Of a DNA stretch of 64,000 nucleotides, positions 52,750-62,072 are shown piece by piece. Source of the stretch: Demequina maris (GTDB lineage: Bacteria > Actinomycetota > Actinomycetes > Actinomycetales > Demequinaceae); NCBI RefSeq assembly GCF_000971155.1, contig NZ_BBLX01000012.1, positions 1 to 64,000 on the forward strand. Direction: 5' to 3'. A program made the translations under genes and the position numbers. The notes beneath the pieces were generated by a model. That model had not been told where the DNA came from and searched no databases. It saw only the letters and a list, made by a program, of their open reading frames with translations. Numbering within the stretch: position 1 is the first letter of the stretch; each line of letters opens with the position of its first letter.

Positions 52750-53841
52750 GTGCTGACTCTCTCGACCTCGCCAGAGCCCTCGCCGTCCCCCACCCTCGAA
52801 GGCGCCGCCAGCGACGTGCAGAACCTCTGGGAGGATCTCACCAGCGACACGTCGGGCCAGTTCATCGGGCTCGGGCTCGCGATCCTGCTGCTCGTCATCG
52901 TGTGGTTCGTCGGTCGGGCCGTCATCCGCGGCGTCGTCATGGGCATCGAGAAGGGCACGCCTCTCGACGGCCGGGCCCGCCGCGCGATGCGCAAGGCGAA
53001 GATCAAGGTCGCCGAGCCCGACACCATGGAGCTGCGGCTCGAGGGCGAGCGGCGCCGCCAGCGCGCGAACACCATCGGCCGCGTCCTCAACTCGACCCTC
53101 GCGGTCGTGCTCGTGACGATCGGCGTCACCACGGTGCTGTCGATGGTCGGCGTGCCGGTCGGTCCGCTCATGGCCTCCGCCGGTGTGGTCGGCGTCGCGC
53201 TCGGCTTCGGTGCGCAGTCGCTCGTCAAGGACGTGCTCAGCGGCGTGTTCATGCTTCTCGAGGACCAGTACGGCGTGGGCGACGTGGTCAACCTGGGCGA
53301 GGCCACCGGCTCGGTCGAGGAGGTGGGTCTGCGGTGCACACGGCTGCGGTCGCTCGACGGCACCGTCTGGTACGTCCCGAACGGCGAGATCACCCGCGTC
53401 GGCAACATGACCCGCATGTGGTCGCGCGCGCTCGTCGAGGTGCGCTTCGCGTACGACACGGACATCGAGGCGGCCCGGGAGGCCATGATCGACGCCGTCA
53501 AGGCGGCGCAGCAGGGCCACAAGAAGGTCGCGGCGTCCATCCTGGGCGAGCCCGAGGTCGCCGGCATCGAGTCGCTCGAGTACAACGCGGTGATGCTGCG
53601 CCTGCTGGTCCAGACCAACCCCGCCACGCAATGGGACGTGCAGCGCGAGGTGCGCCACGAGATGCGCCGCATCTTCGCCGAGCGCGGCATCGAGCTCGCC
53701 GTGCCGGGCGAGGCCATGGTGGTCGACTCGCACGGACCCAAGCGCCTGCTGCACGACTCGGCGCGTCCCGCGGGCGACGAGCAGCCCGTCGACCAGGACG
53801 GACGGCCCCTGCCTCCGGCGAACGACGCGGACGACGAGTGA
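52750..53841 (+). CDS. mscS: Small-conductance mechanosensitive channel (MscS family)
   Basis: This 363-residue protein has a Ser/Pro-rich start, a transmembrane helix near 35-58, two more at about 115-160, and the pore-lining TM3 [26 protein letters not shown]. The MscS beta-domain signature [22 protein letters not shown] follows, with [10 protein letters not shown]. The charged C-terminal tail ([12 protein letters not shown]) overlaps the next gene. The start is GTG 52750; longer upstream frames lack homology. It opens on membrane tension to release solutes during hypo-osmotic shock. It shares a 4-base GTGA overlap with the haemoglobin gene. Confidence 0.92.
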   Translation: MLTLSTSPEPSPSPTLEGAASDVQNLWEDLTSDTSGQFIGLGLAILLLVIVWFVGRAVIRGVVMGIEKGTPLDGRARRAMRKAKIKVAEPDTMELRLEGERRRQRANTIGRVLNSTLAVVLVTIGVTTVLSMVGVPVGPLMASAGVVGVALGFGAQSLVKDVLSGVFMLLEDQYGVGDVVNLGEATGSVEEVGLRCTRLRSLDGTVWYVPNGEITRVGNMTRMWSRALVEVRFAYDTDIEAAREAMIDAVKAAQQGHKKVAASILGEPEVAGIESLEYNAVMLRLLVQTNPATQWDVQREVRHEMRRIFAERGIELAVPGEAMVVDSHGPKRLLHDSARPAGDEQPVDQDGRPLPPANDADDE

Positions 53842-54275
53842 GCACCCCCGGCATGAGCGTGGGCGCCGGACCCGCGCAGGAGCACGGCCAGTCGTTCTTC
53901 GACGCGGTGGGCGGCCACGCGACCTTCGACGCGATCGTGCGCGCCTTCTACGAGGGCGTCGCGTCCGACCCCGTGCTGCGGCCCATGTACCCCGAGGACG
54001 ACATGGAGGGCGCGGTCGAGCGCCTCACGCTGTTCCTCGAGCAGTATTGGGGCGGCCCCACCACCTACTCGGAGACCCGCGGCCACCCGCGCCTGCGGAT
54101 GCGGCACATGCCGTTCAAGGTCAACCCCGACGCACGCGACCGCTGGATCGCGCACATGCGCGAGGCGGTGGCGCGGCAGAACCTCGCGCCGCTGAACGCG
54201 GTCACGCTGATGGACTACCTCGAGCGCGCCGCGCATTCGATGGTGAACACGTTCGAGCCGACGGAGGAGAGCTGA
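53838..54275 (+). CDS. Group II truncated haemoglobin (GlbO-like)
   Basis: This 145-residue globin has the 2-over-2 fold. The proximal His is in [11 protein letters not shown]. The B-helix Phe is in [13 protein letters not shown]. The group II WGGP motif is in [10 protein letters not shown], carrying the Trp that hydrogen-bonds ligand. It binds O2 and may scavenge NO or support respiration. The GTG start overlaps the mscS stop and the TGA overlaps the thioesterase ATG, so three genes are translationally coupled. Confidence 0.93.
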   Translation: MSTPGMSVGAGPAQEHGQSFFDAVGGHATFDAIVRAFYEGVASDPVLRPMYPEDDMEGAVERLTLFLEQYWGGPTTYSETRGHPRLRMRHMPFKVNPDARDRWIAHMREAVARQNLAPLNAVTLMDYLERAAHSMVNTFEPTEES

Positions 54276-55150
54276 TGACCGCGATCGAGGACACCTGGGC
54301 GGAATCCGCCGTCGCCGCCGGGATGGCCGTCCTCGACCTGCGCCGCTTCGGCGACACGAGCTTCGAGGGCGACTCGTTGCCCATGCCGGGCGGTCGCGTG
54401 TTCGGCGGCCAGGTGCTCGCGCAGGCCCTCCTCGCGGCCGGCGCGACGGTGCCCGAGGACCGCTTCGCGCACTCGCTGCACGGCTACTTCCTGCGGGCGG
54501 GCGACGCCGCGCACCCCATCCAGTTCGAGGTCGAGGTGCTGCGCGACGGGCGGTCGTTCTCCGCGCGGCGCACGCACGCGCTGCAGAACGGCCGGCCGAT
54601 CCTGTCGATGATCACCTCGTTCCAGGTCGAGCAGGAGGGACCCGAGCACGCGGTGACGATGCCCGAGGTGCCCGGTCCCGAGACCGTCCGGTCGGGCATC
54701 GACGTGCTGGCTCCTTTCGCGGGCCACCCCTCGGCCGACTTCTGGCTGACCAAGGCGCCGTTCGACGTGCGACACGTCGAGGGCTCGCTGTTCCTGGGCC
54801 CGGACAAGCGCCCCAAGCAGTACCAGACGGCCTGGATGAGGTTGCGCGGGCCGATCGACGGCGGCGACCTCATGCACCGCGCGCTCCTGGCCTTCGGCTC
54901 CGACCAGGTGATGCTCGAGCCGCTGCTGCGCCGCCACGGCGCGTCCTGGGTGACCCCGGACATCTCCTTCGCGAGCCTCGACCACGCCATGTGGTGGCAC
55001 CGCCCGGCGCGCGCCGACGAGTGGCTGCTGTTCGTCCAGGACTCGCCGACCGCCCAGGGCGGGCGCGGTCTGACCGGCACGTGGATCTTCTCCGAGGACG
55101 GCAGGCTCGTCGCCTCGGCCGCCCAGGAGGGCATGATCCGCCTGCCCTGA
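54275..55150 (+). CDS. tesB: Acyl-CoA thioesterase II
   Basis: This 291-residue double-hotdog enzyme hydrolyses medium- to long-chain acyl-CoA. The N-terminal hotdog has GRVFGGQVLAQAL and HSLHGYFLRAGD. The C-terminal one has TPDISFASLDHAMWWHRP with the catalytic Asp, and LLFVQDSPTAQGGRGL with the Ser/Gln residues of the TesB site. The ATG overlaps the haemoglobin stop (TGATG). It ends the operon. Confidence 0.93.
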   Translation: MTAIEDTWAESAVAAGMAVLDLRRFGDTSFEGDSLPMPGGRVFGGQVLAQALLAAGATVPEDRFAHSLHGYFLRAGDAAHPIQFEVEVLRDGRSFSARRTHALQNGRPILSMITSFQVEQEGPEHAVTMPEVPGPETVRSGIDVLAPFAGHPSADFWLTKAPFDVRHVEGSLFLGPDKRPKQYQTAWMRLRGPIDGGDLMHRALLAFGSDQVMLEPLLRRHGASWVTPDISFASLDHAMWWHRPARADEWLLFVQDSPTAQGGRGLTGTWIFSEDGRLVASAAQEGMIRLP

Positions 55151-55489
55151 CCAGCGATCTAGCAGGTCCTTCATCCTCGGCCTCGGGCAACCTTTCGTGC
55201 TTTCTGGAATGTTTCATTTCTGTAACGAAGCGTGATCTGGTTGGACACGGGGCGGGTCCCGGTTGTTACGGTCGCAGGGCCGTTCCCACTGGCAAGAGCC
55301 AGTCATGAGAACGTCAATGACCAGCCAAAGGCCTCCTGGCGCGCCCCTCCCCGGATGACGCGCCGGAGCGCTAGTAGCGGCGCCGACCGGCGCTGCCCGG
55401 CGGGCCCGTGATTGCCGTCCGACGGCTGCGAGTCCTCTCGCTAGCCGAGGCCCTTGCGCACCTGAGACACCCAGGAGCTGAAGGACCGA
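55151..55489 (+). promoter_or_regulatory. Structured leader upstream of the ProU operon
   Basis: This 339-base spacer carries no gene that I can support. It has an AT-richer head with a possible promoter (TTGGAC 55241-55246, TACGGT 55267-55272, long 20-bp spacing). A run of hairpins follows, including ACTGGC-AAGA-GCCAGT (55288-55303) and others in the 55333-55415 region. The leader would be about 210 nt. It does not match any riboswitch consensus I can recall, but length and structure suggest post-initiation control of osmolyte uptake. Confidence 0.45.
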
Positions 55490-56788
55490 ATGAACGACGA
55501 CACGATCGCCCTGCGCGCCGAAGGCCTGTACAAGGTCTTCGGCCGCCACGCCGACGAGGCGGTGATCCAGCTGCACCGCGGCACGCCGCGCGACGAGCTC
55601 GGCGCCGGCACGACGGCCGCCGTGATCGACGCCTCGTTCGAGGTGCGCCGTGGCGAGATCTTCGTGGTGATGGGGCTGTCCGGCTCGGGCAAGTCGACCC
55701 TGATCCGCATGCTCAACGGGCTGCACGACGCGACCGCCGGCACCGTCGAGGTCGCGGGCGAGCGCATCACCGACATCCCGGCCAAGCGCCTGCGGGAGAT
55801 CCGCCAGAAGCGCATCTCGATGGTCTTCCAGCACTTCGCGCTGCTCCCCCACCGCACCGTGCTCGACAACGTCGCGTACGGCCTCGAGATCCAGGGCGTC
55901 GCGCTCGACGAGCGCATCGCCCGCGCCCGCAAGGTCACCGAGATCGTGGGCCTCAAGGGGTGGGAGGAGAAGCACCCCTCGGAGCTCTCCGGCGGCATGC
56001 AGCAGCGCGTGGGACTCGCCCGCGCCCTCGCGGCCGACACCGACGTGCTCCTCATGGACGAGGCCTTCTCCGCGCTCGACCCGCTGATCCGCCGCGAGAT
56101 GCAGGACCAGCTGCTCGAGCTGCAGGCCGAGCTCGGCAAGACCATCATCTTCATCACGCACGACCTCAACGAGGCCATGTACATCGGCGACCGCATCGCC
56201 GTCATGCGGGACGGCCGCATCGTCCAGATCGGCTCGCCCGAGGACATCCTCACCAACCCCGCGAACGACTACGTCGAGCAGTTCGTGCAGGACGTCGACC
56301 GCACCAAGGTGCTCACGGCGGAGTCCGTGATGCGCAAGCCGCGCGCGGTCGTCCACATCGGCGCCGGCCCCCGCGCCGCGCTCACGATCATGCGCGACGA
56401 GCAGCTCGCCGGCGCCTACGTGGTCAACAAGGACCGCACCATCGTCGGCTGGGTGCGCGACCGCGACGTCTTCGACCTCGTCCGACGGGGCGAGAAGGAC
56501 CTCGCGCCCGTGATCCGCTCGGACCACGGCGCCGTCGCGACCGACACCGCGCTGGCCGACCTGTTCATCCCGTCCCTCGAGGCCGCGCTCCCCCTCGGTG
56601 TGCTCGACTCCCGCGACCGCCTCGTCGGCGTGATCCCGCGCGTGACGCTGCTCGCGGCGCTCGGCGGCGAGCCCGAGGCCGCCGCGACCGCGACCCCGCG
56701 TCCCGACCCGCTGCCCGCCGAGGTGGTCGACCAGGTGCTGGAGTCCGCCGTCGGATCCCGCGCCGCCCACGCCAAGGAGGCCATCTGA
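55490..56788 (+). CDS. proV: Glycine betaine/proline ABC transporter ATPase (ProV/OpuAA)
   Basis: This 432-residue ATPase belongs to a QAT-family osmolyte importer. Walker A is GLSGSGKST, the Q-loop is FQHFALLPHRTVLDN, the signature is LSGGMQQR, and Walker B is LLMDEAFSALDP. The C-terminal tail (about 290-420) holds two CBS-like repeats (VMRKPRAVVHIG..., TDTALADLF...) that sense ionic strength or c-di-AMP in homologues. The stop overlaps the permease ATG. CAGGAGCTGAAGG precedes the start. Confidence 0.94.
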   Translation: MNDDTIALRAEGLYKVFGRHADEAVIQLHRGTPRDELGAGTTAAVIDASFEVRRGEIFVVMGLSGSGKSTLIRMLNGLHDATAGTVEVAGERITDIPAKRLREIRQKRISMVFQHFALLPHRTVLDNVAYGLEIQGVALDERIARARKVTEIVGLKGWEEKHPSELSGGMQQRVGLARALAADTDVLLMDEAFSALDPLIRREMQDQLLELQAELGKTIIFITHDLNEAMYIGDRIAVMRDGRIVQIGSPEDILTNPANDYVEQFVQDVDRTKVLTAESVMRKPRAVVHIGAGPRAALTIMRDEQLAGAYVVNKDRTIVGWVRDRDVFDLVRRGEKDLAPVIRSDHGAVATDTALADLFIPSLEAALPLGVLDSRDRLVGVIPRVTLLAALGGEPEAAATATPRPDPLPAEVVDQVLESAVGSRAAHAKEAI

Positions 56789-57729
56789 TGGAGTTCCGCA
56801 TCCCCGTCGGCACCTGGATCGACGGCTTCTTCGACTGGCTCGAGGACAGCTTCTCGTGGCTGTTCGAGGCCCTGCGCCAGCTGTTCATCTGGATGTTCGA
56901 CGCCGTCGACTGGGTCTTCGCGACGCCCCCGGCGCTCGTGGTGATCGCGCTCGTCGCCGTCGCGGCGCTCCTCGCCCGCGGATGGAAGTTCGCAGTCGGC
57001 GCGACGTTCGGCCTGCTGTTCATCATGGGAGTCAACCAGTGGGACAACGCGATCGACTCGCTCGCGCTGGTCCTCGTCGCCGCGTTCCTGGCCGTCGTGA
57101 TCTCGCTCCCGCTCGGCATCTGGGCGGCGCGCAACGACACCGTGTCGAAGATCCTCAAGCCCGTCATGGACTTCCTGCAGACGCTCCCGGCGTTCGTCTA
57201 CCTCGTGCCCGCGCTCGGCCTGTTCCGCATCGGCGTGGCCCCCGGCATCATCGCCACGCTGATCTTCGCGATGGCGCCCGGCGTGCGCCTCACCGAGCTC
57301 GGCATCCGCGGCGTGGACAAGGAGGTCGTCGAGGCCGGCCAGGCGTTCGGCGCCCACCCGCGCCGCATCCTGCGTCAGATCCAGATCCCGCTCGCGATGC
57401 CGTCGATCATGGCCGGCATCAACCAGATCATCATGCTGTCGCTGTCGATGGTGGTCATCGCCGGCCTGGTCGGCGCGGGCGGCCTCGGCGGCGACGTCGC
57501 CCAGGCGATCTCCGCGCTCAACGTCAGCCTCGGCTTCGAGGCCGGCCTGTCCGTCGTCGTGCTCGCGATCCTGCTCGACCGGTTCACCGCGTCGTTCGGC
57601 AAGGGCCTCGGCCTGTACTCGCGGTGGCGGCGGTCGTACGTCGCCAAGAAGGAGGCGGACCAGCAGGCCCGCTTCGACGCCGAGGAGGAGGTCGCCCGCG
57701 GCGGACGCCGCCCGGTCGCCTCGCACTGA
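56788..57729 (+). CDS. proW: Glycine betaine/proline ABC transporter permease (ProW/OpuAB)
   Basis: This 313-residue permease has about seven hydrophobic helices. The EAA-like coupling loop is EAGQAFGAHPRRILRQIQIPLAMPSIMAGINQ, which contacts the ATPase. LQTLPAFVYLVP is typical of ProW. The ATG overlaps the proV stop (TGATG). Two inverted copies of the window motif lie just after its stop. Confidence 0.94.
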   Translation: MEFRIPVGTWIDGFFDWLEDSFSWLFEALRQLFIWMFDAVDWVFATPPALVVIALVAVAALLARGWKFAVGATFGLLFIMGVNQWDNAIDSLALVLVAAFLAVVISLPLGIWAARNDTVSKILKPVMDFLQTLPAFVYLVPALGLFRIGVAPGIIATLIFAMAPGVRLTELGIRGVDKEVVEAGQAFGAHPRRILRQIQIPLAMPSIMAGINQIIMLSLSMVVIAGLVGAGGLGGDVAQAISALNVSLGFEAGLSVVVLAILLDRFTASFGKGLGLYSRWRRSYVAKKEADQQARFDAEEEVARGGRRPVASH

Positions 57730-57739
57730 CCCCACCCCC

Positions 57740-57761
57740 GCATCGTCCCGCCGGACGATGC
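57740..57761. repeat. Inverted CGCATCGTCC motif pair in the proW-proX spacer
   Basis: GCATCGTCC-CGCC-GGACGATGC is a perfect 9-bp inverted repeat with a 4-nt loop, eleven bases after proW. It is the same motif pair arrangement as the terminator at 50498. Inside an operon it may attenuate or stabilise RNA ends rather than end transcription fully. Confidence 0.7.
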
Positions 57762-57872
57762 CCCAGACCTCGCGGCTTCTGAGGGAGCCGCGTGCACCCC
57801 GCCCTGCCCGGAAAGGGGCGGCCGGTGCTCACTCCGAGGGGAGACACCCCTCGCTGCGAAAGGAAAAAGATC

Positions 57873-58769
57873 ATGAAGCTTCGCGCCTTCGCGCCCTTCG
57901 CCATGGCCGCCGCCGGCGGTCTCGTGCTCGCCGGCTGCTCGTCCTCCGAGGCCGACTCCGACACCGCCGCCTCCGGTGAGGCCGCCGGCGGCGACCTCAC
58001 CTTCGCCGTGTTCAACGGCTGGGACGAGTCGCTCGCGACCTCGCTCCTGTGGGAGAACGTCCTCGAGGCCCAGGGCTACAACGTCGAGCTCGAGTACGCC
58101 GACCCGGCCGTCGTCTTCCAGGGCGTCGCGGACGGCGACTACGACGTCGTGACCGACGTGTGGCTGCCGCTCACCCACGCCTCGTACATCGAGGAGTTCG
58201 GCGACGACATGGAGGAGCTCGGCGCCTGGTTCGACTCCGCCGCCCTCACCGTCGCGGTCAACGCCGACGCGCCCGTCGACTCGCTCGCGGACCTCGCCGA
58301 GCACGCCGACGAGTTCGGCAACCGCATCGTCGGCATCGAGCCCGGCGCGGGCCTCACCGCCACCGTCCAGGACGCGGTCATCCCGACCTACGGCCTCGAG
58401 GACATGGAGTTCCTGACCTCGTCGACCCCGGCGATGCTGTCGGAGCTCGACACCGCCACCTCGAACGGCGAGAACATCATCGTCACGCTGTGGGAGCCGC
58501 ACTGGGCCTACGGCGCGTACGACCTCAAGAACCTCGAGGACCCCGAGGGCACGCTCGGCGAGGCCGAGAACATCGTGACCTACGGCCGCTCGGGCCTCGG
58601 CGAGGACTTCCCCGAGGTCGCCGAGTGGATGGGCGCGTTCACCATGGACGCCGACCACCTGTACGACCTCGAGAACGCCCTCAACGGCGCGGACACGGCC
58701 GACTACGCGGACATCGTGTCCGAGTGGGTCGCCGCGAACCAGGAGTGGGTCGACTCGCTCACCGCGTAA
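57873..58769 (+). CDS. proX: Glycine betaine/proline substrate-binding lipoprotein (ProX/OpuAC)
   Basis: This 298-residue lipoprotein has signal MKLRAFAPFAMAAAGGLVLAGC with lipobox LAGC. The OpuAC fold starts LTFAVFNGWDESLATSLLWENVLEAQGY. Aromatic residues for the trimethylammonium cage are available (VTDVWLPL, LWEPHWAYGAYDLKNLE). AAAGGAAAAAG precedes the ATG. It delivers betaine or related osmolytes to the ProVW pair upstream. The 143-base gap and the inverted repeat before it may set its higher expression than proVW. Confidence 0.93.
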   Translation: MKLRAFAPFAMAAAGGLVLAGCSSSEADSDTAASGEAAGGDLTFAVFNGWDESLATSLLWENVLEAQGYNVELEYADPAVVFQGVADGDYDVVTDVWLPLTHASYIEEFGDDMEELGAWFDSAALTVAVNADAPVDSLADLAEHADEFGNRIVGIEPGAGLTATVQDAVIPTYGLEDMEFLTSSTPAMLSELDTATSNGENIIVTLWEPHWAYGAYDLKNLEDPEGTLGEAENIVTYGRSGLGEDFPEVAEWMGAFTMDADHLYDLENALNGADTADYADIVSEWVAANQEWVDSLTA

Positions 58770-58787
58770 GACTCAGCACGGATCGCA

Positions 58788-58820
58788 GGCGCCGGTCGTC
58801 CCTCCGGGGCGGCCGGCGCC
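58788..58820 (+). terminator. ProU operon terminator
   Basis: GGCGCCGG and CCGGCGCC form an 8-bp stem with further internal CG/CG pairing, 18 bases after the proX stop, followed by TTCG. Confidence 0.8.
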
Positions 58821-58876
58821 TTCGCGTGCCCGCCCCGGCGGCGCGGTCCCCGTCCCGCGGGCGCGGCGCCACTCTC

Positions 58877-58985
58877 GTTCACGTATGTCAGCGTGGGGTG
58901 AAATGGCAGCCGCGAACGGGCCGGGCTCCCGTTCAACACCACGCCCGACGCACCGCTGTTTCACGTCACGGTGATATGCGCGAAC
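58877..58985. repeat. 109-bp long imperfect palindrome
   Basis: The 30-base left arm (58877-58906) pairs with the right arm (58956-58985) at about 22 of 30 positions. Conserved cores include GTGAAA and GTTC. A perfect inner hairpin GAACGGG/CCCGTTC lies at 58914-58934. It lies between proX and the convergent thioesterase gene in a spacer without genes. Confidence 0.65.
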
Positions 58986-59035
58986 GGATGTATGCCGCCG
59001 CCCACCGCAACGCTCCGCCATCGGCACCCCACCGC

Positions 59036-59515
59036 TCAGCGCTTCCGGAACCCGACCGGCTCGTCGAGGTGCGGGCTCCATGCCTCGCGCTCCGCGTCGG
59101 TGAGGCGGCGGGGCCGCTGCGTCGCGGAGTCGACCAGCACCAACGTGGTCGCGGCCTTCGCGTAGAGCACGGGCTCCTGCGCGTCGGACGGCGACCACAC
59201 CTCGTAGCAGATCTCGATGCTCGCTCCGCCGAGCCGGCCGATCCACAGCTGCACGTCGAGCGGGCGGCGCATGTACGGGATCGGCTCGAGGTACTCGATC
59301 TGCTGCGCGGCGATGAGCGTGATCGTCTCCGCGTCGGGCCCGCCCGCGATGAGCGCGGTGTGCGGCACCTCGTGCTCCTCCGCGGCCGAGCGGTCCGCCC
59401 AGAAGACGCGGATGCGCGCCTCCTCGAGCAAGCGGAGCATCTCCGCGTTGTTGACATGGCCGTAGGCGTCGAGGTCCGACCACCGCAGCGTGATCGGCAC
59501 GTGGATGCGTGTCAT
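59036..59515 (-). CDS. Single-hotdog acyl-CoA thioesterase (4HBT/YbgC-like)
   Basis: This 159-residue hotdog-fold protein has the catalytic-region motif RWSDLDAYGHVNNAEMLRLLEEARI, with the conserved Asp in the HVNNA context of FcbC/YbgC-type enzymes. A C-terminal AKAATTLVLVDSATQRPRRL strand pair follows. The acyl chain is unknown. ATG 59515 is preferred because upstream residues are not conserved. It lies 79 bp downstream of ettA on the opposite side of the palindrome. Confidence 0.9.
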   Translation of the reverse strand: MTRIHVPITLRWSDLDAYGHVNNAEMLRLLEEARIRVFWADRSAAEEHEVPHTALIAGGPDAETITLIAAQQIEYLEPIPYMRRPLDVQLWIGRLGGASIEICYEVWSPSDAQEPVLYAKAATTLVLVDSATQRPRRLTDAEREAWSPHLDEPVGFRKR

Positions 59516-59594
59516 GGAGGCCACGCTAGCGCCAGAACCGACGACACCCCCCGCCTGATGCCAGGCGAGGGGCGTCATGGAATCGGTCGCGAGG

Positions 59595-61277
<1,683 letters not shown>

Positions 61278-61383
61278 TGCTGCTCCGTCGGTTGTCCTGA
61301 GCGGGCGCGCGGGCGCCCGGATGCCGCCCCCTAGCCTACGGGAGGACGATGCGCCGCCGTGGTCGGGCGGCCCGCGCACCCGC

Positions 61384-61938
61384 TCAGTACGCCGGCTGGG
61401 GCGCGTCCTCCGCCTCCGTCGCGGCGAGCTCGTCCTCGTCGACGTCCGGCGGTTCGGTCTCGAACGCGGAGGCGTCGACCGCATCGTCCGCCGATCCGTC
61501 GCCCGAGGTGCCCTCGTGCGACGCCTCGATGGCGCCCGCGGCGGCGCTGACATCGGCCGTGGTCATGGACGCGTCGCCGACGGCACGCGAGAACGCGTTG
61601 ACGAGTCCGCGCGTGCAGTCGGGGCCCACGGCGGTGGCGTCGATGATGTGGTCCACCCGCGGCCCGTCCTTGGCCTCCCACGTGCTGGTCCGCAGGCGTC
61701 CGGTCACCACCACCGGCATGCCCTTCTTGATGGACTTCTCGACGGTGATGGCCGCGGAGCGGAACGTCCGCACGGTGAACCACTCGGTCACGCCGTCGAC
61801 CCACGCGCTCTTCTCGCGATCGAAGTAGCGGGGCGTCGACGCGAGCCGGAACGACGTGAGGGCGAGGTCACCCTGCCCCACGAACAGTTTGGCGTCCGAC
61901 GCGGCCCACCCCGTCACGGTGATGGTCAGCTCGTTCAT
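61384..61938 (-). CDS. ssb: Single-stranded DNA-binding protein paralogue lacking the acidic tip
   Basis: This 184-residue protein has an N-terminal OB fold at 1-110 (ITVTGWAASDAKLFVG, FRLASTPRYFDREKSAWVDGVTEWFTVRTF, KKGMPVVVTGRLRTSTWE) typical of SSB. The acidic Asp/Glu/Ala tail ends EDAPQPAY, not the DDIPF peptide that recruits repair proteins. It is probably a second, specialised SSB, with the main rpsF-ssb-rpsR copy elsewhere. CAGGGAGGAAG precedes the ATG. Confidence 0.88.
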   Translation of the reverse strand: MNELTITVTGWAASDAKLFVGQGDLALTSFRLASTPRYFDREKSAWVDGVTEWFTVRTFRSAAITVEKSIKKGMPVVVTGRLRTSTWEAKDGPRVDHIIDATAVGPDCTRGLVNAFSRAVGDASMTTADVSAAAGAIEASHEGTSGDGSADDAVDASAFETEPPDVDEDELAATEAEDAPQPAY

Positions 61939-62072
61939 GCTTCCTCCCTGGCGCCGCACGGTGCGGCTGGGTCCAGGGTGCGAGCGGTCGGGTGGACGTC
62001 GCGCGGTCCTGCGTGGATCAGGGGACGCCGGCACGCGGCGACGCGGCCGGGGACATCGGCCGCGCGGCGCGC

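Noticed and set aside
50589..54275. A 1228-residue plus-strand open frame over malQ and mscS
   Set aside because: Only its last 145 residues are real (the truncated haemoglobin from GTG 53838); the rest is a shadow of malQ and mscS.
55151..55489. A ydaO-type c-di-AMP riboswitch before proV
   Set aside because: I could not match the conserved ydaO core; only generic hairpins are visible. Left as an uncharacterised leader.
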